From NCBI GenBank assembly GCA_016196035.1, contig JACPYM010000064.1:164107-228106 (forward strand): a stretch of DNA of 64,000 bases. Reading direction: 5' to 3'. A program made the translations under genes and the position numbers. The notes below the pieces were generated by a model, which was not told the origin of the DNA, did no database searches, and saw nothing but the letters and a program-made list of their open reading frames with translations. This document shows positions 1 to 10,373 of the stretch, piece by piece. Source of the DNA: Acidobacteriota bacterium. GTDB taxonomy: Bacteria; Acidobacteriota; Blastocatellia; RBC074. Position 1 is the first letter of the stretch; each line of letters begins with the position of its first letter.

Positions 1-3000
1 ACTGGAAGTGTTGTTGGCCAGATTGGGATCAGGCAGGCAATTCATCGTCGTGATCGTCGCCGTGTTGGTCACGGTGATCAGCGGATGTTTGTCCGGCACC
101 TTCGCCACAATCGTGATCGTGCCGCTGGTCGGGAAATTGGTGCCGACCTGATTGGCCGCGCCCAACACGCCGATGTTCGCCTTGACCGTCGTCACGCCCG
201 CCACCGTCGTGATGGTGAAGGTCGTGCCAGCAATGGTCGAAGTCGGCTGTCCGACCACCGTGAAGCCTTTCGGCAAGGTGTCAATCACCATCGTGCCCGC
301 CGAATTGGAAGGCCCGGCGTTCGAGAAGTTCAGCACATAGGTGACAGTCGAGGTGACGGCTTGCGTGCTGAAATTCGCCTGGACTGGCCCCGTCTTGGTA
401 ATGGACAAATCGGATTGCGCCTGCACCGTCGTCCGCACGGTCGAAGTGTTATTGGCCAGGTTCGGGTCAACATCCCAAACAATCGCCGGATTGGGATTCG
501 GGCTTGGTATGCGCGGCGTATAGCTCACCGTGGCCGTGTTGGTCAGCACCGTATCGCACAGCACATTCGCACCGACGCGGATGATGATCGTCAGGCTGCG
601 CGTCACGCCGGGACTGGTGAGTCCTGGCCACGTGACCTTGACCGTGCCATTCGCACCGACCGCCGGGCTGGAAGCATCCAGCACGCCGCCCGCACTCGGT
701 ACCGCCGAAACCAGCACCGTATTGGGCGGCAACGGATCGGTGATCATCACGTCCAGCGCACAACTCGGCCCGTTGTTGATGGCGTCAATCGTGTAAGTCA
801 GCGTGTTGCCCGCAATGACCGTGGCCGCCGCCGTTTTGGTAATCGCCAGATCGGGCCGCGCGACGACTGTCACCGGATCAACCACCGTGGCATTGGCGGG
901 CGTCGGATCGAACGACATCGAAGTCGCCGTCACCGTGTTGTTGTAAATGCCCGGCGCAAGACACGGATCAATCCTGATCAACAGCTTGATGACCGCCGTC
1001 GCATTGGGCAGCAGCGTGCCGCCGCTGCAAGTGATGACGCCGCCCGAACCAACCGTGTTGGGCGCGCAGGTCATCCCCGCCGCTTGCGAAACATCGGGCG
1101 CGGCGGCCAGCGTTTGACCGGTGGGCAGCGTGTCAACGACCTGAACCATTTGCGCCGTGCTCTGGCCGTTGTTCTTGACCGTGATCGTGTAAGTGAAGGT
1201 GTTCCCTGCCGTATTGGTATTGGCCACCGTGTCGTCAACCGTGTGCGACTTGGTGGTGACTAAATCGGAGGTCGGCGAAACCGGCGTCGTGAGTGTAGTC
1301 GTCGCGCTGACCGGTTGATTGAAGTTATTAGTCGTCGCGCTGACCGTCGCGTTATTCACCAGACTGACCTTCGTCGAAGCGTCAATGAACACAGTCAGGT
1401 CAATCAGGACGACGTTTTGCGCGCCCGCCGGATCGCCCGGCGTCAGCGTCGGGTTGGATGACAGCAACGGTGCCTGGCAATTGACGATGCCGCCATTGCC
1501 GTTCGGATCAACCACGCCCTGCGGCGCTTGGCAAACCAGCGACGTTCCCAAACCGCCCGACCGATTGGCCGTGACGTATCTGGCATTCGCCGGAACCGTG
1601 TCGCTGACCAGCAGGTTGATCACATCGCTGGGGCCGTTGTTGGTGACCTTGATGCGATAGGTCAGCAGCGTGCCCGGAATGACCGCACCCGCCGGAGCCG
1701 CCGGATTCACAGCCGGGGTCGAACTGAAGACCGTCTTCGTGATCGTCAATTGCGAACGCGCAATCACGACCGTGCTGGTGGGCAGCGAAGTGTTGTTGCC
1801 CGCGTTCGGGTCGGGTGTGAGGGCGGACGAAATCTGCGCCGGATTCGGCACGATCACGCCGCCGCTGACCGAAGCGTTGACTTTGACCTGATAAGTGATC
1901 GTCTCTTCGACGCCGCAGACAAATTCGCCTTGCACCGTCGGCGGCGGGCCGGGCGAAGCATTCGGAATGCAAGTAATGCTGCCATTCGTGCCGCCCGCCG
2001 GGTTGTAACTGCACGCCGCGCCCGCAAAAACGCCGGTACCCGTGAGCGAACCCGCCACAAAAGTTGTGTTGCCGGGCAGGATGTCCAGCACCGTGACCGC
2101 CATCGCATTGCTCGGCCCGTTGTTTTTGACGCGGATGCGATAGGTGATGTTTTCGCCCGCCACGACGCCCGCCGGCGGCAAGGGGTCAAGCACATCTTTG
2201 ATGACCTGCAAATCAGCGCTCGTGTGCACGACCGTGCTGGCCGCGCCCGTGTTATTGCCCGGGATCGGATCAACTTCGGGGCCGGTCAACGCAACTGTCG
2301 CTGAATTGTTGAGATTCGAATTATCGGGCAGATTCTTGGCGGCGGTGACCTTGAGCACGATGGTCACGACACTGCCTTTCGGGAAATCGCCCGCCGCGCC
2401 CGCCGCATTCTTGCAAGTGACCGTTTGCCCGTTCGCCACGCAGGTAAAATTGCCCGGCCCGCTGGCAAAGAAGGAAACAAACGTCGTGCCCAGCGGCAAG
2501 GTGTCGGTCACCACAATGCTGCCCGGCGCAACCCCGCCTGACACATCGCTGGGCCCGTCGTTTTTGACGGTCAGCGTGTAATCCATGTTCTGTCCGGCGA
2601 TGACCGTACTGGGCGCGGACTTGACCAGGCTCATATCGGCTTCGCGCCGCACGGTGGTCTGAGAAGTCGCCGAACGCGGGCTGCCCGGATCGGTCGGCGA
2701 AGTCACCGTCGCCGTATTCACAATCAACGGTGGACTGACGGGCGCACTCGAGGCGACCTTGACCGTGATGATCGCTGTCGCCGTTTGACCCGCTGGCAGC
2801 ACGCCGTTGGGCAGCGCGTTGCAAGTGACAACGCCGGGATTCGCGCCATTGTGCGAACACGCGCCTGCCGTTGAAAACACGCCCGTGCCTATGACCGAAA
2901 CGAAACTGGTATTCACCGGCAGTGGATCAGTCACCACCACGTTTTGCGCGTCACTCGGCCCATTGTTCGAGATGGTGACGGTGAACGTCAGATTGGTGCC

Positions 3001-6000
3001 CGCCACGACCGGGTCGGGCGAATCGGATTTCAAGATGGAAAGCGTCGTGCTGGTATTGACCGTCGTCGTGGTCGTTGCCGTATTCGGGCTTGGCCCCGGA
3101 TCGCTGGTGCTGGAAGCCACGGTCGCCGTGTTGGTAATCGTCGCGCCGCTGATCGTGCCAGAAGCGACCTTGCCAATCAGCGTGATCGTGGTTGACGCGC
3201 CTACGGGCAACGTCGCTTTGGTGCAGGTAATCAACCCCACGCTGCCGACGGGCGGCGCGGTGCAGGCAAACCCCACATCCGTGCTCGACACTGAAACGAA
3301 GCTCAACGGCGCAGCCAATTGGTCTGTCACCACTACGTTTTGCGCGTCGCTTGGGCCGTTGTTCGTGATGGTGATCGTGTAGGTCAGATTGTTGCCCGCG
3401 ATGACCGGGTCGGGCGAATCGGTCTTTGTGATCGCCAAATCGGCCGATGTATTGACCAGCGTGCTGGTGGCGTTCTGTGAGTTGTTCGAGGGATTCGGGT
3501 CCGGCGTCGCGGGCGTCGCGCCAGCGGCCACCGAAGTGATCGTCGCCGCGTTGGCAATCAAAGTACCTTGCGCCACATTGGCCGGCACGCGTACCGAATA
3601 CGAAAGCGTACCCGACGCATTGACTGGCAAGACGCCCACCGCATTCGCGCCAAAGGCATTCGCATTCGGGGTGCAAAGGAATTGCACACCCGGCGTGGGC
3701 GTGATGCCGTTACAACTCAGGCCGGGCGCATTGATCGCACCGACTGCAACCAGATTTCCCGCGACCGTATCGGTGACCTGGACGCCGACGGCATCGCTCG
3801 GCCCGTTGTTTTTATAAGTAATCGTGTAGGTAATCTGTCCGCTGCCCGGTGCCGGGCCGCCCGCCGTGACTGCCGCTGGTGACGAGGTCTTCGTCAATTG
3901 CAAATCGGCATTCGGCCCTACTGCCGTCTGGATCGTGGTCGCGTTGTTGGTCGTGTTCGGATCGAGGTTGGCCGGAATCGCCGCCACCGTCGCCGTGTTG
4001 CTGATAAAGCCGGTGGGTGTGCCCGGCACGACCGCGACGATGTATGTCAACACCGCCTGTTCGCCCGGCTGCATCACCGTGGTGTTCGTGCAAAGGCCGC
4101 CGTGCAAAGCCGCCAGCGTGCAGGTGGCGAACGCGCCCGTACCGGTCAGCGAAACATCTGTCGTGTTGGTGGGCGTCGCATCCACCACACTCACGCCGCC
4201 AACCGCAGCCGTGCTCGGCCCGTTGTTCTTGACCGTGATCGTGTAGGTGATCTGATTGCCCGCCAGCACCGCGTGCGGCGAATCTGTCTTCGTGACAGTG
4301 ATGTCCGTTTGTTTGTTGACCGTCGTCGTTTGCGTCGCTGATTGCGTGCCCGGATTGGAATCGCTGTCCGTCCAGGTGACGGTCGCGGTGTTGCTGATCG
4401 CGCCAATGCCCGGCAGCGTGTTCGGATTGACGTTGACCACGACGGTTAACGATTCCGCAGCGCCGGCGGGCAGGACGACGGGCAGGCAAGAAACCACCCC
4501 GGCATTGTGCGAACAGTTCGAGAAAATGCCGCCGCCGCTGAGCGAAACAAAGGTCGTGTTGCCAGGGATCGGATCGGTCAGCGTGACGGCCTGGGCGTTG
4601 CTCGGCCCAGCGTTGGTGACGGTGATCGTATAGGTCAGGTTATTGCCCGCGACGACCGGATCGGGGTTGTCAATCTTGGTGATGCTGACCACCGCATTGG
4701 TAATGATCGTGGTGTTGACGGCAGCCGAGTTATTCCCCGGCACCGGATCAGTCGTGCTCGCTTGGATGGTCGCCGTATTGGTGCGCACCGCAGCGGCGGA
4801 ATTGGCTGGCGCAAAAGCCGTGATGACAAAGGTCGCTGTTTCGCCCACGGCCATTGTGCCTTTGGTGCAGGTCACCGTGCCGTTTTGATTGGCGCTGGGG
4901 CCGGTGCAAGAGAACCCTGTGCCGACGGTTTGCGCCACCGAGACAAATGAAATGCCCAGCGGCAGCGGATCATTGATGATGACGTTTTGGGCGTCGCTCG
5001 GCCCGGCGTTGTTGACGACCAGCGTGTAGGTGAAAGTCGCCCCGCCTGCGGTAATGGTGGGCGCGCTGGTTGTTTTGGTGATGCCCAGGTCGGCTAACGT
5101 ATTGACCAGCGTGCTGGTCGGGCCTTGCAGGTTGTTGGCCGTATTCGGATCAGGCGTGGCGTTCGCGCCGGTTGAAGCAATGTTCGCCGTATTCGTAATC
5201 AACGTGCCCGGCGCAACGCTGGCGCCGACGCGCACCGTGTAGGTGATCGTGGCCGTCTGGCCAACCGCCAGTACACCACCCACCGTCGTCGGGCCGCAGG
5301 TGATCGTGCCGCCCGGCGAAACCGCGCAACCGCCCGGCGGCGCGCCTGTGCCTGGCGTCCAGGTGGGGCCAGCGGTAATCGTCGTATTGGCCGGAACATT
5401 GTCGGTGACGACGACAGCGTTGGCATTGCTGGGGCCGCTATTGCTGATGTTGATCGTATACGTGATCGTGCCTGCACCGGCAACGACAGGGCCTACGCTG
5501 GCGGTCTTGGTCAGTTGCAAATCCGCATTCGGCCCCACGCCCGTGTTGGTTGTGGAAGAATTGTTGGTCGTATTCGGATCGCTGACTTGCGCGCCGACGG
5601 TCGAGACGTTGGCGGTGTTATTGATGAAACCGTTCGGCGTTCCGGCATTGACCGTGACGACAAAGGTGATGGTCGCGGATTCGCCCACATTCATCACGGC
5701 GGTGTTCAGGCAGCCCGCGCCATTGAGCGCGGCGGCAGTGCAACCGGCAAACGCGCCCGTGCCCGTCACGCTGACGGCGGTGGTATTGACCGGCACGGCG
5801 TCGGTGACGCGCACTTCGCCGATGCTCGCCACACTGGGGCCGTTGTTTTTGACGGTCAGGGTGTAGGTAATTTGATTGCCCGCAAAGACGGCATCGGGCG
5901 AATCTGTCTTTTTGATTTGCAGATCGGTGCTGTGCACGACGGTGTGCGTCACCGCCACATTGGCATCAGAGAATTGATCTTCCGGCCCGCCAAAGGTATT

Positions 6001-6678
6001 CGGGTCACCCGCCGCAGCGATGTAATGCGCGGGATTGCCCGTGATGACCGCCCCGACCGACAGGGTCGGATTGACTTGCACGGTGTACTGAAACTGGAAT
6101 ACCTGACTCGTGCCGGCAGCGCCCGCAAAAAACGTGCGGTTTAGATCATTGGGCTGGCAGATGATGGCGCCAGTCCCCCCGGCCACCGGCGTCGCGCAAA
6201 TCCAGTTCGGACTTAAGGCCGGTTGTTGGCTGATCGAAGCAGAAACAAATGTCGTATTGGCTGGCGTTGCATCGGTCAGCAAAACACCCAGGTCATCAAA
6301 CAAATCATCGTTGATGACTGTGATGGTGTAAGTGATCATGCCGCCCGCCGCCACCGTGCTGCCACCTGCTGGCGAAGCAGTTTTGGTGAAGGTCGAGAGC
6401 ATACTCGCGGCAGGCGCGGCCAGGCTCGACTTCACGAACGAATTGTTCCCAAGCACCTTGGCCAGAGAAGCAGGTGTATGCGAGAGGATTTTCGCGGCAA
6501 GTTGGCCTGCTTTTATTCGACCCGCTTCTAGGCGAGCGGCAGCGGTTTGCCCACCTAGTCGCGCGACAACCCCTGGTAGGGGCGTCACGCCAGCCACAAG
6601 CGCGGCCAACATAAGCAGGACAAAAGCCGGTAAAAATGCACGGCGTAATACAGAAGTGTGTGTGTTTGTGAGCTTCAC
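1..6678 (-). CDS. Giant secreted DUF11-repeat protein (3' end outside window)
   Basis: The minus-strand frame is open from a GTG at 6678 to the left edge, giving at least 2,226 codons; the stop lies outside the window. A purine-rich AAGAGG sits just upstream of the GTG, and no in-frame ATG lies further upstream. The N-terminus has a basic stretch and a hydrophobic segment (about residues 12-32) typical of a Sec signal. After it come about 15 full copies of a roughly 125-residue module, each with a strand like NLTYTITVTN followed by NNGPSDAQ, then a PLP-NTTFVSV strand and a DPNPANNS-type end: the DUF11 / conserved-repeat domain of bacterial surface proteins. A sixteenth copy is cut by the edge. 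These Ig-like beta modules usually form extended cell-surface or secreted fibres, so an adhesin or surface-layer role is inferred. No enzymatic domain is visible. Confidence 0.85.
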   Translation of the reverse strand, partial: MKLTNTHTSVLRRAFLPAFVLLMLAALVAGVTPLPGVVARLGGQTAAARLEAGRIKAGQLAAKILSHTPASLAKVLGNNSFVKSSLAAPAASMLSTFTKTASPAGGSTVAAGGMITYTITVINDDLFDDLGVLLTDATPANTTFVSASISQQPALSPNWICATPVAGGTGAIICQPNDLNRTFFAGAAGTSQVFQFQYTVQVNPTLSVGAVITGNPAHYIAAAGDPNTFGGPEDQFSDANVAVTHTVVHSTDLQIKKTDSPDAVFAGNQITYTLTVKNNGPSVASIGEVRVTDAVPVNTTAVSVTGTGAFAGCTAAALNGAGCLNTAVMNVGESATITFVVTVNAGTPNGFINNTANVSTVGAQVSDPNTTNNSSTTNTGVGPNADLQLTKTASVGPVVAGAGTITYTINISNSGPSNANAVVVTDNVPANTTITAGPTWTPGTGAPPGGCAVSPGGTITCGPTTVGGVLAVGQTATITYTVRVGASVAPGTLITNTANIASTGANATPDPNTANNLQGPTSTLVNTLADLGITKTTSAPTITAGGATFTYTLVVNNAGPSDAQNVIINDPLPLGISFVSVAQTVGTGFSCTGPSANQNGTVTCTKGTMAVGETATFVITAFAPANSAAAVRTNTATIQASTTDPVPGNNSAAVNTTIITNAVVSITKIDNPDPVVAGNNLTYTITVTNAGPSNAQAVTLTDPIPGNTTFVSLSGGGIFSNCSHNAGVVSCLPVVLPAGAAESLTVVVNVNPNTLPGIGAISNTATVTWTDSDSNPGTQSATQTTTVNKQTDITVTKTDSPHAVLAGNQITYTITVKNNGPSTAAVGGVSVVDATPTNTTDVSLTGTGAFATCTLAALHGGLCTNTTVMQPGEQAVLTYIVAVVPGTPTGFISNTATVAAIPANLDPNTTNNATTIQTAVGPNADLQLTKTSSPAAVTAGGPAPGSGQITYTITYKNNGPSDAVGVQVTDTVAGNLVAVGAINAPGLSCNGITPTPGVQFLCTPNANAFGANAVGVLPVNASGTLSYSVRVPANVAQGTLIANAATITSVAAGATPATPDPNPSNNSQNATSTLVNTSADLAITKTDSPDPVIAGNNLTYTITITNNGPSDAQNVVVTDQLAAPLSFVSVSSTDVGFACTAPPVGSVGLITCTKATLPVGASTTITLIGKVASGTISGATITNTATVASSTSDPGPSPNTATTTTTVNTSTTLSILKSDSPDPVVAGTNLTFTVTISNNGPSDAQNVVVTDPLPVNTSFVSVIGTGVFSTAGACSHNGANPGVVTCNALPNGVLPAGQTATAIITVKVASSAPVSPPLIVNTATVTSPTDPGSPRSATSQTTVRREADMSLVKSAPSTVIAGQNMDYTLTVKNDGPSDVSGGVAPGSIVVTDTLPLGTTFVSFFASGPGNFTCVANGQTVTCKNAAGAAGDFPKGSVVTIVLKVTAAKNLPDNSNLNNSATVALTGPEVDPIPGNNTGAASTVVHTSADLQVIKDVLDPLPPAGVVAGENITYRIRVKNNGPSNAMAVTVLDILPGNTTFVAGSLTGTGVFAGAACSYNPAGGTNGSITCIPNASPGPPPTVQGEFVCGVEETITYQVKVNASVSGGVIVPNPAQISSALTPDPNAGNNTSLPTSTVVIARSQLTITKTVFSSTPAVNPAAPAGAVIPGTLLTYRIKVTNNGPSDVINLLVSDTVPANARYVTANRSGGLGTSLVCQAPQGVVDPNGNGGIVNCQAPLLSSNPTLTPGDPAGAQNVVLIDLTVFIDASTKVSLVNNATVSATTNNFNQPVSATTTLTTPVSPTSDLVTTKSHTVDDTVANTNTAGNTFTYTITVKNNGQSTAQMVQVVDTLPTGQTLAAAPDVSQAAGMTCAPNTVGSGGVITCSGGTLLPNATAVIKLLIRIDPCLAPGIYNNTVTATSMSFDPTPANATVVDPVTVVARPDLAITKTAAATVIAGNTLTYTIDAINNGPSCALDVMITDPLPPNTVLVSAVPSAGGVLDASSPAVGANGTVKVTWPGLTSPGVTRSLTIIIRVGANVLCDTVLTNTATVSYTPRIPSPNPNPAIVWDVDPNLANNTSTVRTTVQAQSDLSITKTGPVQANFSTQAVTSTVTYVLNFSNAGPSNSAGTMVIDTLPKGFTVVGQPTSTIAGTTFTITTVAGVTTVKANIGVLGAANQVGTNFPTSGTITIVAKVPDKHPLITVTNTATITTMNCLPDPNLANNTSS

Positions 6679-6911
6679 GGTGGACCTCTTTTGAGTCTCT
6701 ATTTGCTTGGCGCAAGCGAACCGATAGGCGCCAAACTAAAATTCGCACTACGATTTTGTAGGCAATAAGCTAGCTGCTTTGGCAGAGCACGATCTCAGTC
6801 TTTTTTGGCAATCAAGCTGTCCAAGGTAATGAACCAGGATAATTCACCCGCCCGATGTTCAAAGAGCCACCTCATCACCTTTCCAGCGAAACGTTTTGTT
6901 AGCGAAATGTT

Positions 6912-8093
6912 TTATGGGTACTTCACGATGCTGCGATAGGCTTTGCGATAATAGTAATAAGCCTCGCGGTATTTACCTTGTGCGGTGAATGACGCCCCCA
7001 GTGCCAAATCCGACGACGGGTCGTAGACGACAACCCCAGCCCCGGCGGACGCTAGTTGTGCGTTGTAAGTGTCAATCACAATTTGCCGCGCTGATTCCAA
7101 ATAGCCGCCACGGCTGGCGGGCAATTGAAACAGCCCTACCGCAGCCACGGTGGTCGGGTCAGCCGCCAGATTGCGCTCGACAGCCGTGCGCAGCGTGAGC
7201 GCCTGGAACGTTGCGGTTTGGCTGCTCAGTGCGGCTTTGTTGTTGTTGTCGTTCGTGACAATGTGATTTTCGGCGTTGGTCATTTGCGTGCTCAACGCCG
7301 CCGTGTTGGCGTTATCGTTGGCGATGCTGTAATCCAGTTGATTGTGGACATACTCTGCGCGCAAGTTGGCCCCTTTCAGGTTGCCGCCAACCGTATCGTC
7401 GTCGCAAAATTTGATCGGGAAATAAGCGACCTTCAGGGCGAAATAAACTGCATCCGAAATAACACAGACAATTTTGAAGTTCCCCCCAAAAACGAACGCT
7501 AAAATCGTCTGATTGCATGCGCGTTGCGCCAGTTCCCTGACTAATTCCGCCGCCAACAACGCAAAGCCAACGGAATAAGCCACCTCCGGCGGTTGTGGAT
7601 TCAACGGACAGAGGTTTAAGGAATACTGCGCACCGGGAAATGGATCGGTGGGCGAAAATTGCGCCGCCTTGGTCGCGCTCTGGGCAAAGGCCCGCGCCAT
7701 CACTTGTTGCTGCTCTATCACGGCGGCCTTCAGGATAGACAAATCGGGGAAGCCCGGATAATCCGGCGGCAAGTCGCTGTATTTCAGACCCGGCAGTTGT
7801 TCCAACATGGGGTCCAACATCTCACTGACCTTGTCGCCGACATTGACCAATTTCCCGATTTCTTTTTCAGCCAGCAGGATGGTGCGCAAATCGTTCTGGT
7901 ATTGCTCGAAATTGGCCACAGTCACCGGCAGCATCGCCGGGACCTCCATCGTGATCGCGCGGCCATCTATCTCACGTGTAACACGCTCACGCGCTGGCCC
8001 GGTCTGGCGGCTCTGCTGCGCCAGTAACGGTGCGGCCAAAAACAAAGTGAACAGAATAGCAACTGAAATTCTGACAACGTTTCGATTCTTCAT
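6912..8093 (-). CDS. Secreted protein of unknown function (paralogue A)
   Basis: A 393-residue protein with a clear signal peptide (MKNRNVVRISVAILF, cleavage near LLAQQ). I do not recognise a named family. Visible features are a central CPLNPQPPEV segment with conserved cysteines, a hydrophobic stretch, and a polar Asn-rich region around residues 260-300 (LDYSIANDNAN, NAENHIVTNDNNNKAAL) that reads as a helical or coiled-coil segment. The C-terminus carries a tetratricopeptide-like hairpin (ALGASFTAQGKYREAYYYYR). It is a close paralogue of the gene at 8264-9403, which lies 170 bp upstream on the same strand, so the pair arose by tandem duplication. A GAGG motif precedes the ATG. The export signal suggests a periplasmic or outer-surface product. 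Confidence 0.8.
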   Translation of the reverse strand: MKNRNVVRISVAILFTLFLAAPLLAQQSRQTGPARERVTREIDGRAITMEVPAMLPVTVANFEQYQNDLRTILLAEKEIGKLVNVGDKVSEMLDPMLEQLPGLKYSDLPPDYPGFPDLSILKAAVIEQQQVMARAFAQSATKAAQFSPTDPFPGAQYSLNLCPLNPQPPEVAYSVGFALLAAELVRELAQRACNQTILAFVFGGNFKIVCVISDAVYFALKVAYFPIKFCDDDTVGGNLKGANLRAEYVHNQLDYSIANDNANTAALSTQMTNAENHIVTNDNNNKAALSSQTATFQALTLRTAVERNLAADPTTVAAVGLFQLPASRGGYLESARQIVIDTYNAQLASAGAGVVVYDPSSDLALGASFTAQGKYREAYYYYRKAYRSIVKYP

Positions 8094-8263
8094 AGTGTGT
8101 GAACCTCGCAGTCAAATCGCCAGACTAGGCTGGCAAGCACCGCATTCCTTTCTTGACAGACTTACCCATTCGTCGTTATCGCAAAAGCGCAAGGGCGCGC
8201 GTCCCGGCGTTGCTGCACTTTGGGCGTAAGCACCCGCCGGGTGAGCAGCGTGGACCGCGTTGA

Positions 8264-9403
8264 TTACGGGTACTTGACCACACTGCGGTACGCCTTGCGG
8301 TAATAGTAATAAGCATCGCGATATTTCCCTTGCGCAGTCAGCGTGGCGCCCAGCGACAATTCAGCCGAAGGGTTATAAATCGTCACGCCAGCCCCGGCCG
8401 CGGCCAGGTGCGCGTTATAGGTATCTATCAGAACCTGGCGCGCGACTTCCAAATACCCTCCGCGACTGGCTGGCAGTTCAAATAAACCTGCACCGGCATA
8501 GTTCGTTGGGTCTTCAGCCAGATTGGCCTCGAGCGACATTCTGGTGGTAAGCGTCTGGAAGGAATTCAACTGGCTGCTGAGCGCGGCCTTGTTATTATTG
8601 TCGTTCGTGACAATGTGATTTTCGGCGTTAGTTAACTGGGTGCTCAGTTTCGCCTTGTTCGCGTTGTCATTGGCAATGCTGTAATCCAGTTGATCATGGA
8701 GGTACCTCATCCGTTCGAGCAAGACGTCTGCCGCCACAAGATTGGTGTCGTCATGGCAGGCTTTGATCGGATAGTCAGCGAACTTCAGGGCGAAGTAGAT
8801 AATCTCAGTCACGATACAAGCGACGGAGAAGTTTCCCCCGCCACCCAAAATTTCGGTGATCTGGTCGCAAAAATCTTTTGCAATTTCCCGCACTCCCTCA
8901 GCAATCGCCAAGGTCAGCCCAATCGAGAATTCGACTTCCGGCGGTTGCGGATTCAAGGGACAAAACGAAGCGTATTTGATCGGTGGAAATGGGTCGCTTG
9001 GCGAAAAGGTGACAACCCTCGAGACCCCCTTCGCATAAGCCTCAGCCAACAAATGCTGCTGCTGCACAACGGCCTGTTTCAACTGAGTCAGATCAGGAAA
9101 GCCGGGATAATTGGCTCCCAGAGTCGCAAAACTCATGGCCTGCGTTTGTTGAAAGCCAGAATCTATCCGGCTCACCATCTCAGGGTTACCCAACGTAACC
9201 ATCATCGCCCTTAGCGCGGGCAGGATAGTCAGCAAATCGCTCTTATACCGATTGAAATTGTCCTCGGTCGGCGCATTTACCGCAGGAACCGGGATCGGGG
9301 TTGGGGTCGGTTGTGGCTGCTGTGCCAATACCGCCGAAGTCAGCAGGAACGCTAGCAGCACAGCAGTCATCAATCTGGCAACGTTTTGCTTATGCATATT
9401 CAT
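8264..9403 (-). CDS. Secreted protein of unknown function (paralogue B)
   Basis: A 379-residue paralogue of the downstream gene at 6912-8093, with the same architecture: signal peptide ending near VLAQQ, a proline-rich spacer (PQPTPTPIPVP), a CPLNPQPPEV motif, an Asn-rich helical region (LDYSIANDNANKAKL, NAENHIVTNDNNNKAAL) and a C-terminal TPR-like hairpin ending RKAYRSVVKYP. The last ~60 residues of the two proteins are nearly identical, while the first ~100 residues differ most. The two starts ATG AAT ATG lie in frame; only a weak GTGAAAAG precedes them. The function is unknown; export from the cell is the only confident inference. Confidence 0.8.
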   Translation of the reverse strand: MNMHKQNVARLMTAVLLAFLLTSAVLAQQPQPTPTPIPVPAVNAPTEDNFNRYKSDLLTILPALRAMMVTLGNPEMVSRIDSGFQQTQAMSFATLGANYPGFPDLTQLKQAVVQQQHLLAEAYAKGVSRVVTFSPSDPFPPIKYASFCPLNPQPPEVEFSIGLTLAIAEGVREIAKDFCDQITEILGGGGNFSVACIVTEIIYFALKFADYPIKACHDDTNLVAADVLLERMRYLHDQLDYSIANDNANKAKLSTQLTNAENHIVTNDNNNKAALSSQLNSFQTLTTRMSLEANLAEDPTNYAGAGLFELPASRGGYLEVARQVLIDTYNAHLAAAGAGVTIYNPSAELSLGATLTAQGKYRDAYYYYRKAYRSVVKYP

Positions 9404-10262
9404 CGCTTTTCACAGTCAATCCGCCTTCTGGTTGGCGGCGACCGCACTCCTTTCCATGTTGCTTGGTTCCTTTTTCAATTCAATCAGCACATCGAACAGA
9501 ATAATTCACCAAACGAAGACAAACCTCAGATAGCACACCGGCACTTCCGCGAAAATAGAAGTGAACCGTGCGACCACTTTTTGCTCCTACCTTAACTAAA
9601 CACACGCAAGCTTGGCTGTCAGGCAGGCAAGTAAACTATACCTACAGCCAAACTTGGGCTGTTATCGTGGCTGAACCACACTTCCACCGATGACCACGAC
9701 TGGTACAAACTTCAAGTACGAGCTAATTGTAGGGATGAGCTGAAAAAGCTTTTATTCTACGGGAGGACCCAGTCTTCGAAAGCGCTGGCATAATAGCCCC
9801 TGGGACGAGCGCTATAAGACAGGTAACGTGTGCCAGCGATAATGAAGCAACTTAACTAAGTAGAGTTTGGGTTTGACTCTTTATAGAATCCAACTATACA
9901 TCTTTGTGAGAAAAACTCAGTCAGCCCAAGCACTATAAAGCCAAGCCTAAAAAAAATACAACCCTAAATAGCGAATTGCCCTGAGGAGCTACACATAAAT
10001 CATCAAATTTCTTGAACGGCAAAAAAGCATCCGGAATTCAGCATTCGAACAATGTCATGCGCCATCTCTATCTGCTGTTGCACCTCAGGTCATTGACCGC
10101 AGAAAACGAGATGCGCTTGCGCGGCAGAGTCGAAGCGAGCAAAAAAGGCGGTTAGCGAAGGCAGCTGAAGCGCCTATCGGTAAGACCGATATCTTGCTAC
10201 TGCCAGCTTGATTGACGTGTAAACCAAGTGGAACAACGCCCGGTCAAAGACAGCTTTTAAGG

Positions 10263-10336
10263 TGGCCCCTGTAGGATTCGAATCTACAACCAAAGGATTA
10301 TGAGTCTCGCCAAGCCGATGTTATCCAGTTACACGC
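10263..10336 (-). pseudogene. Partial tRNA-Met (CAT), 3' half intact, 5' half degenerate
   Basis: Read on the minus strand, positions 10306-10263 give GACTCATAATCC, a T-arm-like GTAG/CTAC stem with ATTCGAAT loop, and the acceptor end GGGGCCA. This matches the 3' half of an elongator tRNA-Met with CAT anticodon. The 5' half has a weak D-arm-like GTGT/ACAT pairing, but no GGCCCC is found to pair with the acceptor 3' strand and the anticodon stem is mispaired. I therefore read it as a 3' tRNA fragment of the kind left at attachment sites of integrative elements, not a working tRNA. Confidence 0.55.
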
Positions 10337-10373
10337 ATTTTCAACCTGTGACAAGTCGTCAATAGACATCGGC
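10314..10373. repeat. 8-bp inverted repeat next to the tRNA fragment
   Basis: GCCGATGT at 10314-10321 is perfectly repeated inverted as ACATCGGC at 10366-10373 with a 44-bp spacer. It directly flanks the point where tRNA similarity is lost. It could be the end of a small mobile element or a chance palindrome. Confidence 0.3.

Noticed and set aside
85..1263. Long Arg/His-rich open frame on the plus strand
   Set aside because: It is antisense to the DUF11 repeats; its composition follows from reading their codons backwards and no domain is visible.
2807..3382. Plus-strand open frame rich in Val and Thr inside the DUF11 gene
   Set aside because: Reverse-complement image of repeated DUF11 codons; it has no ribosome site and recurs in phase with the repeats.
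10263..10336. Functional second tRNA-Met
   Set aside because: The 5' acceptor strand cannot pair with GGGGCC and the anticodon stem is mispaired.
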